NCBI GenBank assembly: GCA_031555315.1
Contig: JAVBUO010000005.1
Span: forward strand, 372,001 to 436,000
DNA length: 64,000 bases
Origin: JAVBJV01 sp031555315
GTDB lineage: Bacteria > Pseudomonadota > Alphaproteobacteria > Acetobacterales > Acetobacteraceae
Direction of reading: 5' to 3'
The notes under the pieces are model-generated. The model was not told where the DNA came from. It saw only the letters and a program-made list of their open reading frames with translations, and searched no databases. Each line of letters starts with the position of its first letter. The first letter of the stretch is position 1. A program made the translations under genes and the position numbers. Shown piece after piece: positions 9,364 to 17,917 of the stretch.

Positions 9364-10020
9364 ATGACGATCCGAGATCGCGATCCGCTGGAGGTTTACG
9401 ACAACACGCTGGTACCGATGGTGGTGGAACAGACCTCCCGCGGTGAACGGGCGTTCGATATCTACTCGCGCCTGCTGAAGGAACGGATCATCTTTCTGAC
9501 CGGGCCGGTCTACGACCAGTCGGCGGCGCTGATCTGCGCCCAGTTGCTGTTCCTGGAAAGCGAAAATCCCAGCAAAGATATCGCGTTTTACATCAACTCG
9601 CCCGGCGGGGTGGTGACGGCGGGGATGTCGATCTACGACACCATGCAGTATATCCGCAGCCCGGTCAGCACCGTGTGCATCGGGCAGGCGGCCTCGATGG
9701 GCAGTCTGCTGCTGACCGCAGGGGAGAAGGGCAAGCGCTATGCGCTGCCGAATGCGCGCATCATGGTGCACCAGCCGTCCGGCGGCGCACAGGGGCAGGC
9801 GACCGATATCGAGATCGCCGCCCGGGAAATTCTGGCGACCCGCGCGCGCCTAAACCAGATTTACGTGAAACACACAGGTCAACCTCTTGATGTTATAGAA
9901 AAAACATTAGAGCGCGACCGTTTCATGGCGGCCGACGAGGCGCGGGAGTTCGGGCTGGTTGATCAAGTGGTGGAAAGCCGTCCGTCGGTGCCCACCGATG
10001 AGAGTTCGAAGAAACAATAG
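9364..10020 (+). CDS. clpP: ATP-dependent Clp protease proteolytic subunit
   Basis: 218 residues. The nucleophile serine lies in GQAASMGS (near residue 108), the catalytic histidine in MVHQPSGG, and the catalytic aspartate in the following handle region. YINSPGGVVTAGMSIYDTM is the family hallmark. ClpP forms a double-heptamer chamber that degrades substrates unfolded by ClpX, encoded just downstream. The N-terminus is close to that of mature ClpP with only a short propeptide. It has its own upstream region after the tig terminator. Confidence 0.97.
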   Translation: MTIRDRDPLEVYDNTLVPMVVEQTSRGERAFDIYSRLLKERIIFLTGPVYDQSAALICAQLLFLESENPSKDIAFYINSPGGVVTAGMSIYDTMQYIRSPVSTVCIGQAASMGSLLLTAGEKGKRYALPNARIMVHQPSGGAQGQATDIEIAAREILATRARLNQIYVKHTGQPLDVIEKTLERDRFMAADEAREFGLVDQVVESRPSVPTDESSKKQ

Positions 10021-10182
10021 GCTGGAATCAAAGCGGGTTGTGCGGACCGGTTGACCCGGCCGCCGGCCTGACGTTCGGAGGGGTCCGGCCCCTGTTCCGG
10101 TCTGGCTGTCGTCGTTCTTGTCCTGACGCCATGCCAGAGGGTAGTGTTCGGGTTCGGCGCTCCGCGATTCCAGGGGCAGGAG

Positions 10183-11448
10183 ATGGCATTGAGCAAGTCC
10201 GGCGAAAGCAGCAAGAACACGCTTTACTGTTCCTTCTGCGGGAAATCACAGCACGAGGTCCGCAAGTTGATCGCGGGCCCGACGGTGTTCATTTGCGATG
10301 AATGCATCGAACTGTGCATGGATATCATCCGCGAGGAGAACAAGACCCATCTGGTCAAGTCGCGTGACGGCGTGCCGACCCCGAAGGAGATATGCAAGGT
10401 TCTGGACGATTATGTGATCGGGCAGGAACATGCCAAGCGCGTGCTCTCGGTCGCCGTGCATAACCATTACAAACGGCTGGCGCATAGCGGCAAGGCCGGC
10501 GATGTCGAGATCGCGAAGTCGAACATCATGTTGGTCGGGCCGACCGGATCGGGCAAGACGTTGCTGGCGCAGACACTGGCGCGCATCCTCGACGTGCCGT
10601 TCACGATGGCCGACGCCACCACGCTGACCGAAGCGGGCTATGTCGGCGAAGATGTCGAGAACATCATCCTGAAGCTGCTGCAGGCGGCCGATTACAATGT
10701 CGAGCGTGCGCAGCGCGGCATCGTTTATATTGACGAGGTCGACAAGATCTCGCGCAAGTCCGACAACCCGTCGATCACCCGCGATGTCAGCGGCGAAGGC
10801 GTGCAGCAGGCGCTGCTGAAGATCATGGAAGGCACGATCGCCTCCGTGCCGCCGCAGGGTGGGCGTAAGCATCCGCAGCAGGAATTCCTGCAAGTGGATA
10901 CCACCAACATCCTGTTCATTTGCGGTGGTGCGTTTGCCGGGCTGGAAAAGCTGATTTCTTCGCGCGGCAAAGGCTCGGGGATCGGCTTTGGCGCGGAAGT
11001 GCGCGGCCCGGACGAACGCCGCACGGGGGCGATCCTGCGCGAGGTGGAGCCCGAAGATCTGCTGAAGTTCGGTCTGATCCCCGAATTCATCGGCCGCCTG
11101 CCGGTGGTGGCGACGTTGGAAGATCTGGACGAAGCCGCGCTGGTGGAAATCCTGACCAGGCCGAAGAACGCGTTGCTCAAGCAGTATCAGCGCCTGTTCG
11201 ACATGGAAAACGTGCGTCTGAACTTTACCGAGGATGCCCTGAAGGCCGTCGCCCAGCGCGCCATCCAGCGCAAAACCGGGGCGCGTGGCCTGCGTTCGAT
11301 CATGGAGGGCATTCTGCTTTCCACGATGTTCGACCTGCCCGGACTCGAGAATGTGGAAGAAGTGGTTGTCAATCGCGAGGTTGCCGAGGGGCGGGGGACG
11401 CCGCTGTTTACCTACGGCAAGGAACGCGAACAGCAGACTTCGGCCTGA
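10183..11448 (+). CDS. clpX: ATP-dependent Clp protease ATP-binding subunit ClpX
   Basis: 421 residues. The N-terminal zinc-binding domain has four cysteines (CSFCGKS and CDECIELC, residues about 15-40). The AAA+ module has Walker A GPTGSGKT, Walker B IVYIDEVDK, a pore-loop GYVGEDVE, and the C-terminal sensor segment KTGARGLRSI. It unfolds tagged substrates and feeds them to ClpP. The ATG at 10183 has AGGGGCAGGAG directly upstream. The open frame extends further to a GTG at 10144, but those residues do not belong to the family. A 162-base gap separates it from clpP. Confidence 0.97.
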   Translation: MALSKSGESSKNTLYCSFCGKSQHEVRKLIAGPTVFICDECIELCMDIIREENKTHLVKSRDGVPTPKEICKVLDDYVIGQEHAKRVLSVAVHNHYKRLAHSGKAGDVEIAKSNIMLVGPTGSGKTLLAQTLARILDVPFTMADATTLTEAGYVGEDVENIILKLLQAADYNVERAQRGIVYIDEVDKISRKSDNPSITRDVSGEGVQQALLKIMEGTIASVPPQGGRKHPQQEFLQVDTTNILFICGGAFAGLEKLISSRGKGSGIGFGAEVRGPDERRTGAILREVEPEDLLKFGLIPEFIGRLPVVATLEDLDEAALVEILTRPKNALLKQYQRLFDMENVRLNFTEDALKAVAQRAIQRKTGARGLRSIMEGILLSTMFDLPGLENVEEVVVNREVAEGRGTPLFTYGKEREQQTSA

Positions 11449-11468
11449 CATGGGTTCGCGCCCCTGCT

Positions 11469-11497
11469 CTTGCGGCGGGCGCAGATGTTACCAATAT
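11469..11497 (+). promoter_or_regulatory. Candidate heat-shock (RpoH-type) promoter before lon
   Basis: CTTG at 11469-11472 and CCAATAT at 11491-11497 are separated by 18 bases. This resembles alphaproteobacterial sigma-32 promoters (CTTG with a CC-started AT-rich -10). It lies about 100 bases before the lon start, and lon is a classic heat-shock gene. The match is imperfect and the call is inferred. Confidence 0.4.
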
Positions 11498-11595
11498 ACC
11501 AACGTGCTGGGACGTTTGAAGAACGGACAGCAGATGGCTTGGCGATGTGCTGCGAGCAGGCATGGCTGTGCCGATCGTCCAGTGAGGAGGTCTTT

Positions 11596-14001
11596 ATGAC
11601 GGATAAAGCGACGGAACCGGTTCTGGATGAAACGATGGCGGTGCTGCCGTTGCGCGACATCGTCGTTTTTCCGCACATGATCGTGCCGCTGTTCGTCGGG
11701 CGCGAGAAGTCGGTGCGCGCGCTGGAAGCGGTGATGAAGGACGACAAGCAGATCCTGCTGGTCGCCCAGCGCAACGCTTCGCAGGACGATCCGGCGGAAG
11801 ACGATGTGTACCGGATCGGTACGGTTTCCACGGTTCTGCAGTTGCTGAAACTGCCCGACGGCACGGTCAAGGTGCTGATCGAGGGCGGCAGGCGCGCCCG
11901 GATCAAGAGCTTCAAGGAAACGGAAAACTATTTCGAGGCCTATGTCGAACCGCTCGACGAAAAAGTCGAGACGGGAAAGGAAACCGAGGCTCTGGGCCGC
12001 TCGGTGGTGGCGCAGTTCGAGCAGTACATCAAGCTGAACAAGAAGATCGCGCCGGAAGTGCTGGTGTCGATCAACCAGATCGACGACATCTCGAAACTCG
12101 CCGATACGGTGGCCAGCCATCTGGCGCTGAAGATCAGCGAGAAGCAGGAACTGCTGGAAAGCGCGGCGGTGACCGAGCGGCTGGAACGTGTGTTCGGCCA
12201 CATGGAATCCGAAATCGGCGTGCTGCAGGTGGAAAAGCGCATCCGCAACCGTGTCAAACGGCAGATGGAGAAGACCCAGCGCGAATATTATCTGAACGAG
12301 CAGCTGAAGGCGATCCAGAAGGAGCTGGGCGAGGGCGAGGAAGGCAAGGATGAAACTGCCGAACTCGAAGCCAAGATCAAGACGCTCAAACTGTCGAAGG
12401 AAGCGCGCGAAAAGGCGCTGGGCGAGCTGAAGAAACTGCGCAGCATGAGCCCGATGGGCGCCGAGGCGACGGTGGTGCGCAACTATCTCGACTGGATGGT
12501 GTCGATCCCCTGGAAGAAGAAGAGCAAGGTCCGCAACGACATCAACGAAGCGGAAAAGGTGCTCGACGCCGATCACTATGGGCTCGAGAAGGTCAAGGAG
12601 CGCATCCTCGAATACCTGGCGGTGCAGTCGCGCGCGTCGAAGGTGAAGGGACCGATCCTGTGCCTGGTCGGGCCGCCGGGGGTGGGGAAGACCTCGCTCG
12701 GCAAGTCGATCGCGCGGGCGGTGGGGCGCAACTTCGTGCGCATGTCGCTGGGCGGCGTGCGTGACGAAGCCGAGATTCGCGGCCATCGCCGCACCTATAT
12801 CGGCTCGATGCCCGGTAAGGTCATCCAGAGCATGAAGAAGGCGAAATCGTCGAACCCGCTGTTCCTGCTCGACGAGATCGACAAGCTGGGCGCCGATTGG
12901 CGCGGCGATCCTTCTTCGGCGCTGCTCGAGGTGCTGGACCCCGAACAGAACCACACCTTCTCGGACCATTATCTGGAAGTCGATTACGATCTGTCGGACG
13001 TGATGTTCGTGACCACGGCGAACACGCTGAACATGCCGCAGCCGCTGCTGGACCGCATGGAGATCATCCGCATCTCGGGCTATACCGAGGACGAGAAGGT
13101 CGAGATCAGCAAGCGGCACCTGATCGCCAAGCAGAGCGAGGCGCATTCGCTGAAGCCCGACGAATGGTCGATCAGCGACGATGCGTTGCGTGAGTTGATC
13201 CGCACCTACACGCGCGAGGCCGGGGTGCGCAACCTCGAGCGCGAAATCGCCAATCTGGCGCGCAAGGTGGTGAAGGAAATCGTCTCGAACAAGACGAAGA
13301 AGGTGGCGATCACCAAAAAGAATCTCGAGAAATATGCGGGTATCCCGAAGTTCCGCTTCGGCGAGACCGAGTCCGAGGACATGGTCGGCGTGGTGACCGG
13401 CCTGGCATGGACCGAGGTCGGCGGCGAGATCCTGACCATCGAAAGCGTGCTGTTGCCCGGTAAGGGCAACATCAAGCAGACCGGCAAGCTGGGCGATGTG
13501 ATGCAGGAAAGCGTGCAGGCGGCACTGAGCTACGTGCGCAGCCGCAGCATCCAGTTCGGCATCAAGCCGACCTTGTTCGAGAAGCGCGACATCCATGTGC
13601 ACGTGCCCGAGGGCGCGACACCTAAGGACGGGCCCTCGGCGGGTGTGGCGATGGCGACCAGTATCGTTTCGGTGCTGACCGGCATCCCGATTCGCAAGGA
13701 CGTGGCGATGACCGGCGAGATCACGCTGCGCGGGCGCGTGCTGCCGATCGGCGGGCTGAAGGAAAAGCTGCTGGCGGCGCTGCGCGCCGGCATCACCACG
13801 GTGTTCATCCCCAAGGACAACGAGAAGGATCTGCCCGAAATCCCGGACAATGTGCGCAAGGGGCTGAAGATCATCCCGGTCGCGCATGCCGACGAGGTCA
13901 TCGGGCAGGCTCTGGCGCGTAAGCCCGAGCCGATCGAATGGGACGAGCAGGCGGCTCTGCCGGCGCAGCCCGAGTCGGCTGTGGAGCTGCGGCCGCATTA
14001 G
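11596..14001 (+). CDS. lon: ATP-dependent protease Lon
   Basis: 801 residues, the standard length of bacterial LonA. The N-terminal substrate-binding domain begins LPLRDIVVFPHMIVPLF. The AAA+ domain has Walker A GPPGVGKTS and Walker B PLFLLDEIDK, and the C-terminal serine-lysine protease has the catalytic serine in PKDGPSAGVAMATS. A strong GAGGAGG ribosome site at 11584-11590 fixes the ATG at 11596. An upstream in-frame start at 11470 is rejected. Lon degrades misfolded proteins and selected regulators in the cytoplasm. Confidence 0.98.
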   Translation: MTDKATEPVLDETMAVLPLRDIVVFPHMIVPLFVGREKSVRALEAVMKDDKQILLVAQRNASQDDPAEDDVYRIGTVSTVLQLLKLPDGTVKVLIEGGRRARIKSFKETENYFEAYVEPLDEKVETGKETEALGRSVVAQFEQYIKLNKKIAPEVLVSINQIDDISKLADTVASHLALKISEKQELLESAAVTERLERVFGHMESEIGVLQVEKRIRNRVKRQMEKTQREYYLNEQLKAIQKELGEGEEGKDETAELEAKIKTLKLSKEAREKALGELKKLRSMSPMGAEATVVRNYLDWMVSIPWKKKSKVRNDINEAEKVLDADHYGLEKVKERILEYLAVQSRASKVKGPILCLVGPPGVGKTSLGKSIARAVGRNFVRMSLGGVRDEAEIRGHRRTYIGSMPGKVIQSMKKAKSSNPLFLLDEIDKLGADWRGDPSSALLEVLDPEQNHTFSDHYLEVDYDLSDVMFVTTANTLNMPQPLLDRMEIIRISGYTEDEKVEISKRHLIAKQSEAHSLKPDEWSISDDALRELIRTYTREAGVRNLEREIANLARKVVKEIVSNKTKKVAITKKNLEKYAGIPKFRFGETESEDMVGVVTGLAWTEVGGEILTIESVLLPGKGNIKQTGKLGDVMQESVQAALSYVRSRSIQFGIKPTLFEKRDIHVHVPEGATPKDGPSAGVAMATSIVSVLTGIPIRKDVAMTGEITLRGRVLPIGGLKEKLLAALRAGITTVFIPKDNEKDLPEIPDNVRKGLKIIPVAHADEVIGQALARKPEPIEWDEQAALPAQPESAVELRPH

Positions 14002-14023
14002 GCCAACGGGGCAGGTTTCTGAC

Positions 14024-14060
14024 AAAAAAAGGGCTACGGCGTGTCCGCGGCCCTTTTTTG
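14024..14060 (+). terminator. Terminator after lon
   Basis: AAAAAAGGGC pairs with GCCCTTTTTT around a short GC-rich loop, about 20 bases after the lon stop. The arrangement works on both strands but serves lon here. Confidence 0.8.
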
Positions 14061-14146
14061 TTTCTTAATTTCCCTTAGGGACTCGTGAATTCGGGAAAAA
14101 TTCGCGCAAACCCACAGATTCCTTGAGGGAACGGTGTTTCTGATCG

Positions 14147-14174
14147 TTGACGGACGCAAAGTGCTGCACATAGT
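14147..14174 (+). promoter_or_regulatory. Candidate housekeeping promoter for hupB
   Basis: TTGACG at 14147-14152 and CATAGT at 14169-14174 are spaced by 16 bases, about 75 bases before the HU start and after the lon terminator. The -35 matches five of six consensus bases and the -10 four of six. Confidence 0.5.
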
Positions 14175-14247
14175 GTGTGCTCATCGGATGGCGATTCGGG
14201 TCGCCTGAAGGCAGTTACCGACACCACCAGAGACAAAGGCATTCGTT

Positions 14248-14520
14248 ATGAACAAGATGGATCTGATCGCCGCCGTTGCCGAAGCGACGGACCTGCCGAA
14301 AACCAAGACGGCGGAAGTTGTGGACGCGCTGTTCGCCGCCATCGAAAAATCGCTGAAGAAGAAGCAGGAAGTCCGCCTGGTCGGCTTCGGCACCTTCTCG
14401 ACCGCGCGCCGCAAGGCCGGCAAGGGCCGCAACCCGCGCACCGGCGAAGAAATCAAGATCCCCGCCTCGACGTCGGTTCGCTTCAAGGCGGGCAAGGGAC
14501 TGAAGGACGCCGTGAACTAA
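14248..14520 (+). CDS. hupB: DNA-binding protein HU
   Basis: 90 residues, a typical HU subunit. It begins MNKMDLIAAVAE, has the helical dimerisation half, and carries the DNA-grasping arm with GRNPRTGEEIKIPAS near residues 57-72. HU bends and compacts DNA as a homodimer or heterodimer in the nucleoid. The position after lon is the common proteobacterial arrangement. It is a monocistronic unit with its own promoter candidate and a following hairpin. Confidence 0.97.
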   Translation: MNKMDLIAAVAEATDLPKTKTAEVVDALFAAIEKSLKKKQEVRLVGFGTFSTARRKAGKGRNPRTGEEIKIPASTSVRFKAGKGLKDAVN

Positions 14521-14603
14521 GACGGCTTCTTCCCGCAGGTCTGTCTCGGCAAGGCTCGCGTGCCAGGGGCGGTTTCGGGGAAATTAAGCGCTGGACTATT
14601 CGC

Positions 14604-14635
14604 AAGGGTCGCCATAAAAGGCGGCCCTTCGCTTT
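14604..14635 (+). terminator. Terminator-like hairpin after hupB
   Basis: AAGGGTCGCC (14604-14613) pairs with GGCGGCCCTT (14620-14629) with one mismatch over a six-base loop, followed by CGCTTTT. It lies before tRNA-Val. Confidence 0.6.
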
Positions 14636-14669
14636 TGGTGTGGCCCATGGGGCATCCAGTGGCGCAAAA

Positions 14670-14744
14670 GGGCGCTTAGCTCAGCGGTAGAGCATCTCGT
14701 TTACACCGAGAGGGTCGGCGGTTCAAATCCGTCAGCGCCTACCA
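14670..14744 (+). tRNA. tRNA-Val (anticodon TAC)
   Basis: A 75-base tRNA. The acceptor GGGCGCT pairs with AGCGCCT, so the first pair is a G-U wobble. Discriminator A and an encoded CCA follow. Anticodon stem TCTCG/CGAGA encloses TTTACAC, giving TAC. The D-arm AGCTCAGCGGTAGAGC and the T-loop TTCAAAT are canonical. Confidence 0.95.
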
Positions 14745-14850
14745 TTTTACGGTGACGGGGCATTTTGTGGTGACGGGACGCCGCATCTGACCTTCTCCTG
14801 TTACGGTGGATATTATTTCCGGCGTTCCGGCTTTTATGCGGTGGACGTGC

Positions 14851-14879
14851 TTGACACTTTTCTCTTGGCCTCTTACACC
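14851..14879 (+). promoter_or_regulatory. Promoter of tRNA-Asp
   Basis: A perfect TTGACA at 14851-14856 and TACACC at 14874-14879 are spaced by exactly 17 bases and end 18 bases before the tRNA. Confidence 0.7.
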
Positions 14880-14897
14880 GCGCTCCTCTGCTGCGCT

Positions 14898-14974
14898 GCG
14901 GGCGTAGCTCAGTTGGTTAGAGCGTCGGCCTGTCACGCCGAAGGTCGCGGGTTCGAGCCCCGTCGCTCGCGCCA
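14898..14974 (+). tRNA. tRNA-Asp (anticodon GTC)
   Basis: A 77-base tRNA. Acceptor GCGGGCG (14898-14904) pairs with CGCTCGC (14964-14970), followed by discriminator G and an encoded CCA. Anticodon stem TCGGC/GCCGA encloses CTGTCAC, giving GTC. The T-arm GCGGGTTCGAGCCCCGT is canonical. Confidence 0.97.
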
Positions 14975-14986
14975 GCGCAGCAGATC

Positions 14987-15015
14987 AAAAACGGCGCTTC
15001 GGGCGTCGTTTTTTT
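14987..15015 (+). terminator. Terminator after tRNA-Asp
   Basis: AAAAACGGCGC and GCGTCGTTTTTTT flank a TTCGG loop with one wobble pair, 12 bases past the tRNA CCA end. It insulates the tRNA from the nuo operon. Confidence 0.8.
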
Positions 15016-15202
15016 GTGCCTGGCTTTCCCGCAACAGTGGTAGTGGGAATTTTCCGGCTTGATGAATTTTGTCGGCAACTGCACGACGGAAATCGGTACC
15101 CCCTATGGTAACATTGAAGAGAAGGGGCTACACTGCTGACCCGTTACCACGCTGCGGCAAACGGTGTGGCGCTTTATTACGAGCTATCTCCGGGGGGTCG
15201 GA

Positions 15203-15568
15203 ATGCAGCCGCAACTAGCGGAATATTTTCCAATTCTGGTGTTCTTGGTCATCGCCGCGGGGATTGCGATCGCGCTGGTCGGTGGCAGCGTTCTGGCTGC
15301 CAGGCAAAAGCCGGACCCGGAAAAACTCTCGGCCTATGAGTGCGGTTTTCCCGCGTTCACGGACGCGCGCCGGCGCTTCGACGTGCGGTTCTATCTGGTC
15401 GCGATTCTGTTCATCATCTTCGATCTTGAAGTCGCCTTTCTGTTTCCGTGGGCGATCAGCCTCGGCAAGATCGGCCTGTTCGGGTTCTTCTCGATGATGG
15501 GCTTCCTGTTCGTTCTGACCGTCGGCTTCGTGTACGAGTGGCGCAAAGGCGCCCTCGATTGGGAATGA
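15203..15568 (+). CDS. nuoA: NADH-quinone oxidoreductase subunit A
   Basis: 121 residues with three membrane helices (about 12-32, 64-86 and 92-113). The loop motif SAYECGFPAF carries the conserved cysteine near the quinone-binding cavity. NuoA helps link the peripheral arm to the membrane arm of complex I. The ATG at 15203 follows GGGGGGTCGGA. Upstream in-frame codons to 15164 are not family-like. It opens the 14-gene nuo operon, and its stop overlaps the start of nuoB. Confidence 0.96.
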   Translation: MQPQLAEYFPILVFLVIAAGIAIALVGGSVLAARQKPDPEKLSAYECGFPAFTDARRRFDVRFYLVAILFIIFDLEVAFLFPWAISLGKIGLFGFFSMMGFLFVLTVGFVYEWRKGALDWE

Positions 15569-16125
15569 GCAGCATGAGCGATACATCCATTGCCTGGAAC
15601 CGCGACGCATTGCAGCCCGGCCCCGCGCAGGATGCGGTGATCAAGGGGATCACGGGCGAGATCGAGAATCGCGGCTTCGTGGTCGCCAATATCGACAAGG
15701 TCGTGAACTGGGCGCGCACCGGCAGTCTGTGGCCGATGACCTTCGGGCTGGCCTGCTGCGCGGTGGAGATGATCCACGCGTATATGAGCCGCTACGACCT
15801 TGACCGCTTCGGCATCATCCCGCGCGCCTCGCCGCGCCAGTCGGACGTGATGATCGTCGCCGGTACGCTGACCAACAAGATGGCGCCCGCGCTGCGCAGG
15901 GTCTACGACCAGATGGCGGAACCGCGCTGGGTGATCTCGATGGGCTCGTGCGCGAATGGTGGCGGGTATTACCACTATTCCTACAGCGTCGTGCGTGGGT
16001 GTGATCGTATCGTGCCTGTGGATGTCTATGTGCCGGGTTGTCCGCCGACGGCGGAAGCGCTGGTCTACGGCATCATGCAGTTGCAGAAGAAAATCCGTCG
16101 GACAGGGACCATTCTGCGTGGCTGA
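15565..16125 (+). CDS. nuoB: NADH-quinone oxidoreductase subunit B
   Basis: 186 residues. The ligands of the terminal 4Fe-4S cluster N2 are visible: adjacent cysteines in LACCAVEM, a third in SMGSCANGGG and a fourth in YVPGCPPTAE. NuoB passes electrons to quinone at the base of the peripheral arm. The ATG at 15565 overlaps the nuoA stop (ATGA). A second in-frame ATG at 15574 is an alternative start. Confidence 0.97.
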   Translation: MSSMSDTSIAWNRDALQPGPAQDAVIKGITGEIENRGFVVANIDKVVNWARTGSLWPMTFGLACCAVEMIHAYMSRYDLDRFGIIPRASPRQSDVMIVAGTLTNKMAPALRRVYDQMAEPRWVISMGSCANGGGYYHYSYSVVRGCDRIVPVDVYVPGCPPTAEALVYGIMQLQKKIRRTGTILRG

Positions 16126-16711
16126 ACTGGAAAAACTTGCCGCTGCCGTGGGTGCACTGCCCGGTGTGCAGTCGGTCGTAACCGAGAACGCCGAGGTGAC
16201 GGTGCGCACCTCGCGCGAGGCGCTGATCGGTCTGTTGACCACTCTGCGGGACCGCCAGGATCTGGCCTTCGAGCAGGTGATGGACATCTGCGGGGTGGAC
16301 TGGCCCGAACGGGCCGAACGCTTCGATGTCGTCTATCAGTTGTTGTCGCTGTCGCTGAACCAGCGGGTGCGCGTCGTGGTCGGCACCGATGCGGCGACGC
16401 CGGTGCCGTCCGTCTCGGGCCTGTGGCCGGCCGCGACGTGGTGGGAGCGCGAAGCGTGGGATATGTTCGGCATCGTGTTCGACGGCCTGGTCGACCATCG
16501 CCGCATCCTGACCGACTATGGGTTCGAAGGGCACCCGCTGCGCAAGGACTTTCCGCTGACCGGCTATGTCGAGCTGCGCTACGACGATGAACTGAAGCGT
16601 GTGGTCTATGAACCGGTCAAGCTGACGCAGGATTTCCGAAATTTCGATTTTGTCTCGCCGTGGGAGGGGATGACCATGCTGCCCGGCGACGAGAAAGCGG
16701 GGCAGGGCTGA
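16118..16711 (+). CDS. nuoC: NADH-quinone oxidoreductase subunit C
   Basis: 197 residues, the free-standing NuoC (30-kDa) form rather than a NuoCD fusion. Family motifs are WWEREAWDMFGI and the C-terminal DYGFEGHPLRKDFPLTGY signature. It is a cofactor-free structural subunit of the hydrophilic arm. The start is a GTG at 16118 that overlaps the last eight bases of nuoB, fixed by the family N-terminus VAELEKLA. Confidence 0.95.
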   Translation: MAELEKLAAAVGALPGVQSVVTENAEVTVRTSREALIGLLTTLRDRQDLAFEQVMDICGVDWPERAERFDVVYQLLSLSLNQRVRVVVGTDAATPVPSVSGLWPAATWWEREAWDMFGIVFDGLVDHRRILTDYGFEGHPLRKDFPLTGYVELRYDDELKRVVYEPVKLTQDFRNFDFVSPWEGMTMLPGDEKAGQG

Positions 16712-16714
16712 GCG

Positions 16715-17917
16715 ATGAGCACGCAGATCGAAAAAACCACCCGCACAGTCGAAATCGACAGTCATACCCTGAACTTCGGCCCGCAGCACCCGGCGGCGCA
16801 CGGTGTTCTGCGTCTGATCCTCGAGATGGACGGCGAGGTGGTGGAGCGCGCCGATCCGCATGTCGGGCTGCTGCATCGCGGCACCGAAAAGCTGATCGAA
16901 TACAAGAACTATATCCAAGCGACTCCGTATTTCGACCGTCTGGATTACGTCGCGCCGATGTGTCAGGAGCACGCCTTCGTGCTCGCCGTCGAACATCTGC
17001 TGGGCATCAAGCCCCCTGAACGCGGACAATGGATCCGCGTTTTGTTTGCCGAGATCGGCCGCATTCTGAACCATCTGCTGAACGTGACGTCGTACGGCCT
17101 CGATGTCGGCGCGATGACGCCGGCGCTGTGGGGGTTCGAGGAACGCGAGAAGCTGATGGAGATCCACGAGGCGGTGTGCGGCGCGCGTCTGCATGCGAAT
17201 TACTACCGCGTCGGCGGCGTGGCCAAAGACATGCCGGAAGGTCTGGACCAGCGCATTGCCGATTGGGCCGGACAGTTCGTGAACTTCATCGACGACATGG
17301 AAGGGCTGCTGACCAACAACCGGATCTGGAAGCAGCGCACGGTCGGTATCGGGGTGATCAGCCCGGAAGACGCGATGGCCTGGGGGTTCTCGGGTCCCAA
17401 CCTGCGTGCCTGCGGTATTCCGTGGGATCTGCGTCGCAGCCGGCCGTACGATATGTACGATCAGGTCGAGTTCAATCTGGCGCTCGGACGCAACGGCGAT
17501 TGCTACGATCGCTATCTGGTGCGTGTGCTGGAAATGCGCGAAAGCCTGCGCATCATCGATCAGTGCCTGAAGAAGATGAAGCCCGGCCCGGTCAAGGTGC
17601 AGGACCACAAGATCGCACCGCCGAAGCGTGCCGAGATGAAGCGTTCGATGGAAGCGCTGATCCACCACTTCAAGCTGTATACCGAAGGGTTCCACGTCCC
17701 CGAGGGCGCGACCTATACCGTGGTCGAGGCGCCGAAGGGCGAGTTCGGCGTGTTTCTGGTCAGCGACGGATCGAACCGTCCGTACCGGTGCAAGATCCGT
17801 GCGCCGGCCTTTGCGCATCTGCAGGCCATGGAGGTGCTGTCCAAAGGGCACATGCTGGCCGATGCCGTGGCGGTGATCGGCTCGCTTGATATCGTGTTCG
17901 GGGAGATTGACCGCTGA
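16715..17917 (+). CDS. nuoD: NADH-quinone oxidoreductase subunit D
   Basis: 400 residues, the 49-kDa subunit related to hydrogenase large subunits. The N-terminal NFGPQHPAAHG loop forms part of the quinone site, and RGTEKLIEYKNY and MCQEHAFVLAVE follow. It shapes the quinone pocket together with NuoB and is separated from nuoC by three bases. Confidence 0.97.
   Translation: MSTQIEKTTRTVEIDSHTLNFGPQHPAAHGVLRLILEMDGEVVERADPHVGLLHRGTEKLIEYKNYIQATPYFDRLDYVAPMCQEHAFVLAVEHLLGIKPPERGQWIRVLFAEIGRILNHLLNVTSYGLDVGAMTPALWGFEEREKLMEIHEAVCGARLHANYYRVGGVAKDMPEGLDQRIADWAGQFVNFIDDMEGLLTNNRIWKQRTVGIGVISPEDAMAWGFSGPNLRACGIPWDLRRSRPYDMYDQVEFNLALGRNGDCYDRYLVRVLEMRESLRIIDQCLKKMKPGPVKVQDHKIAPPKRAEMKRSMEALIHHFKLYTEGFHVPEGATYTVVEAPKGEFGVFLVSDGSNRPYRCKIRAPAFAHLQAMEVLSKGHMLADAVAVIGSLDIVFGEIDR

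Noticed and set aside
11488..14025. An 845-codon minus-strand frame opposite lon
   Set aside because: It mirrors the lon codons, has no recognisable domain and is explained by third-position GC bias.
14075..14110. Inverted AATT-rich words (GAATTCGGGAAAAATTC) before hupB as an operator
   Set aside because: Imperfect and short, and upstream of the better promoter candidate. There is no family match.
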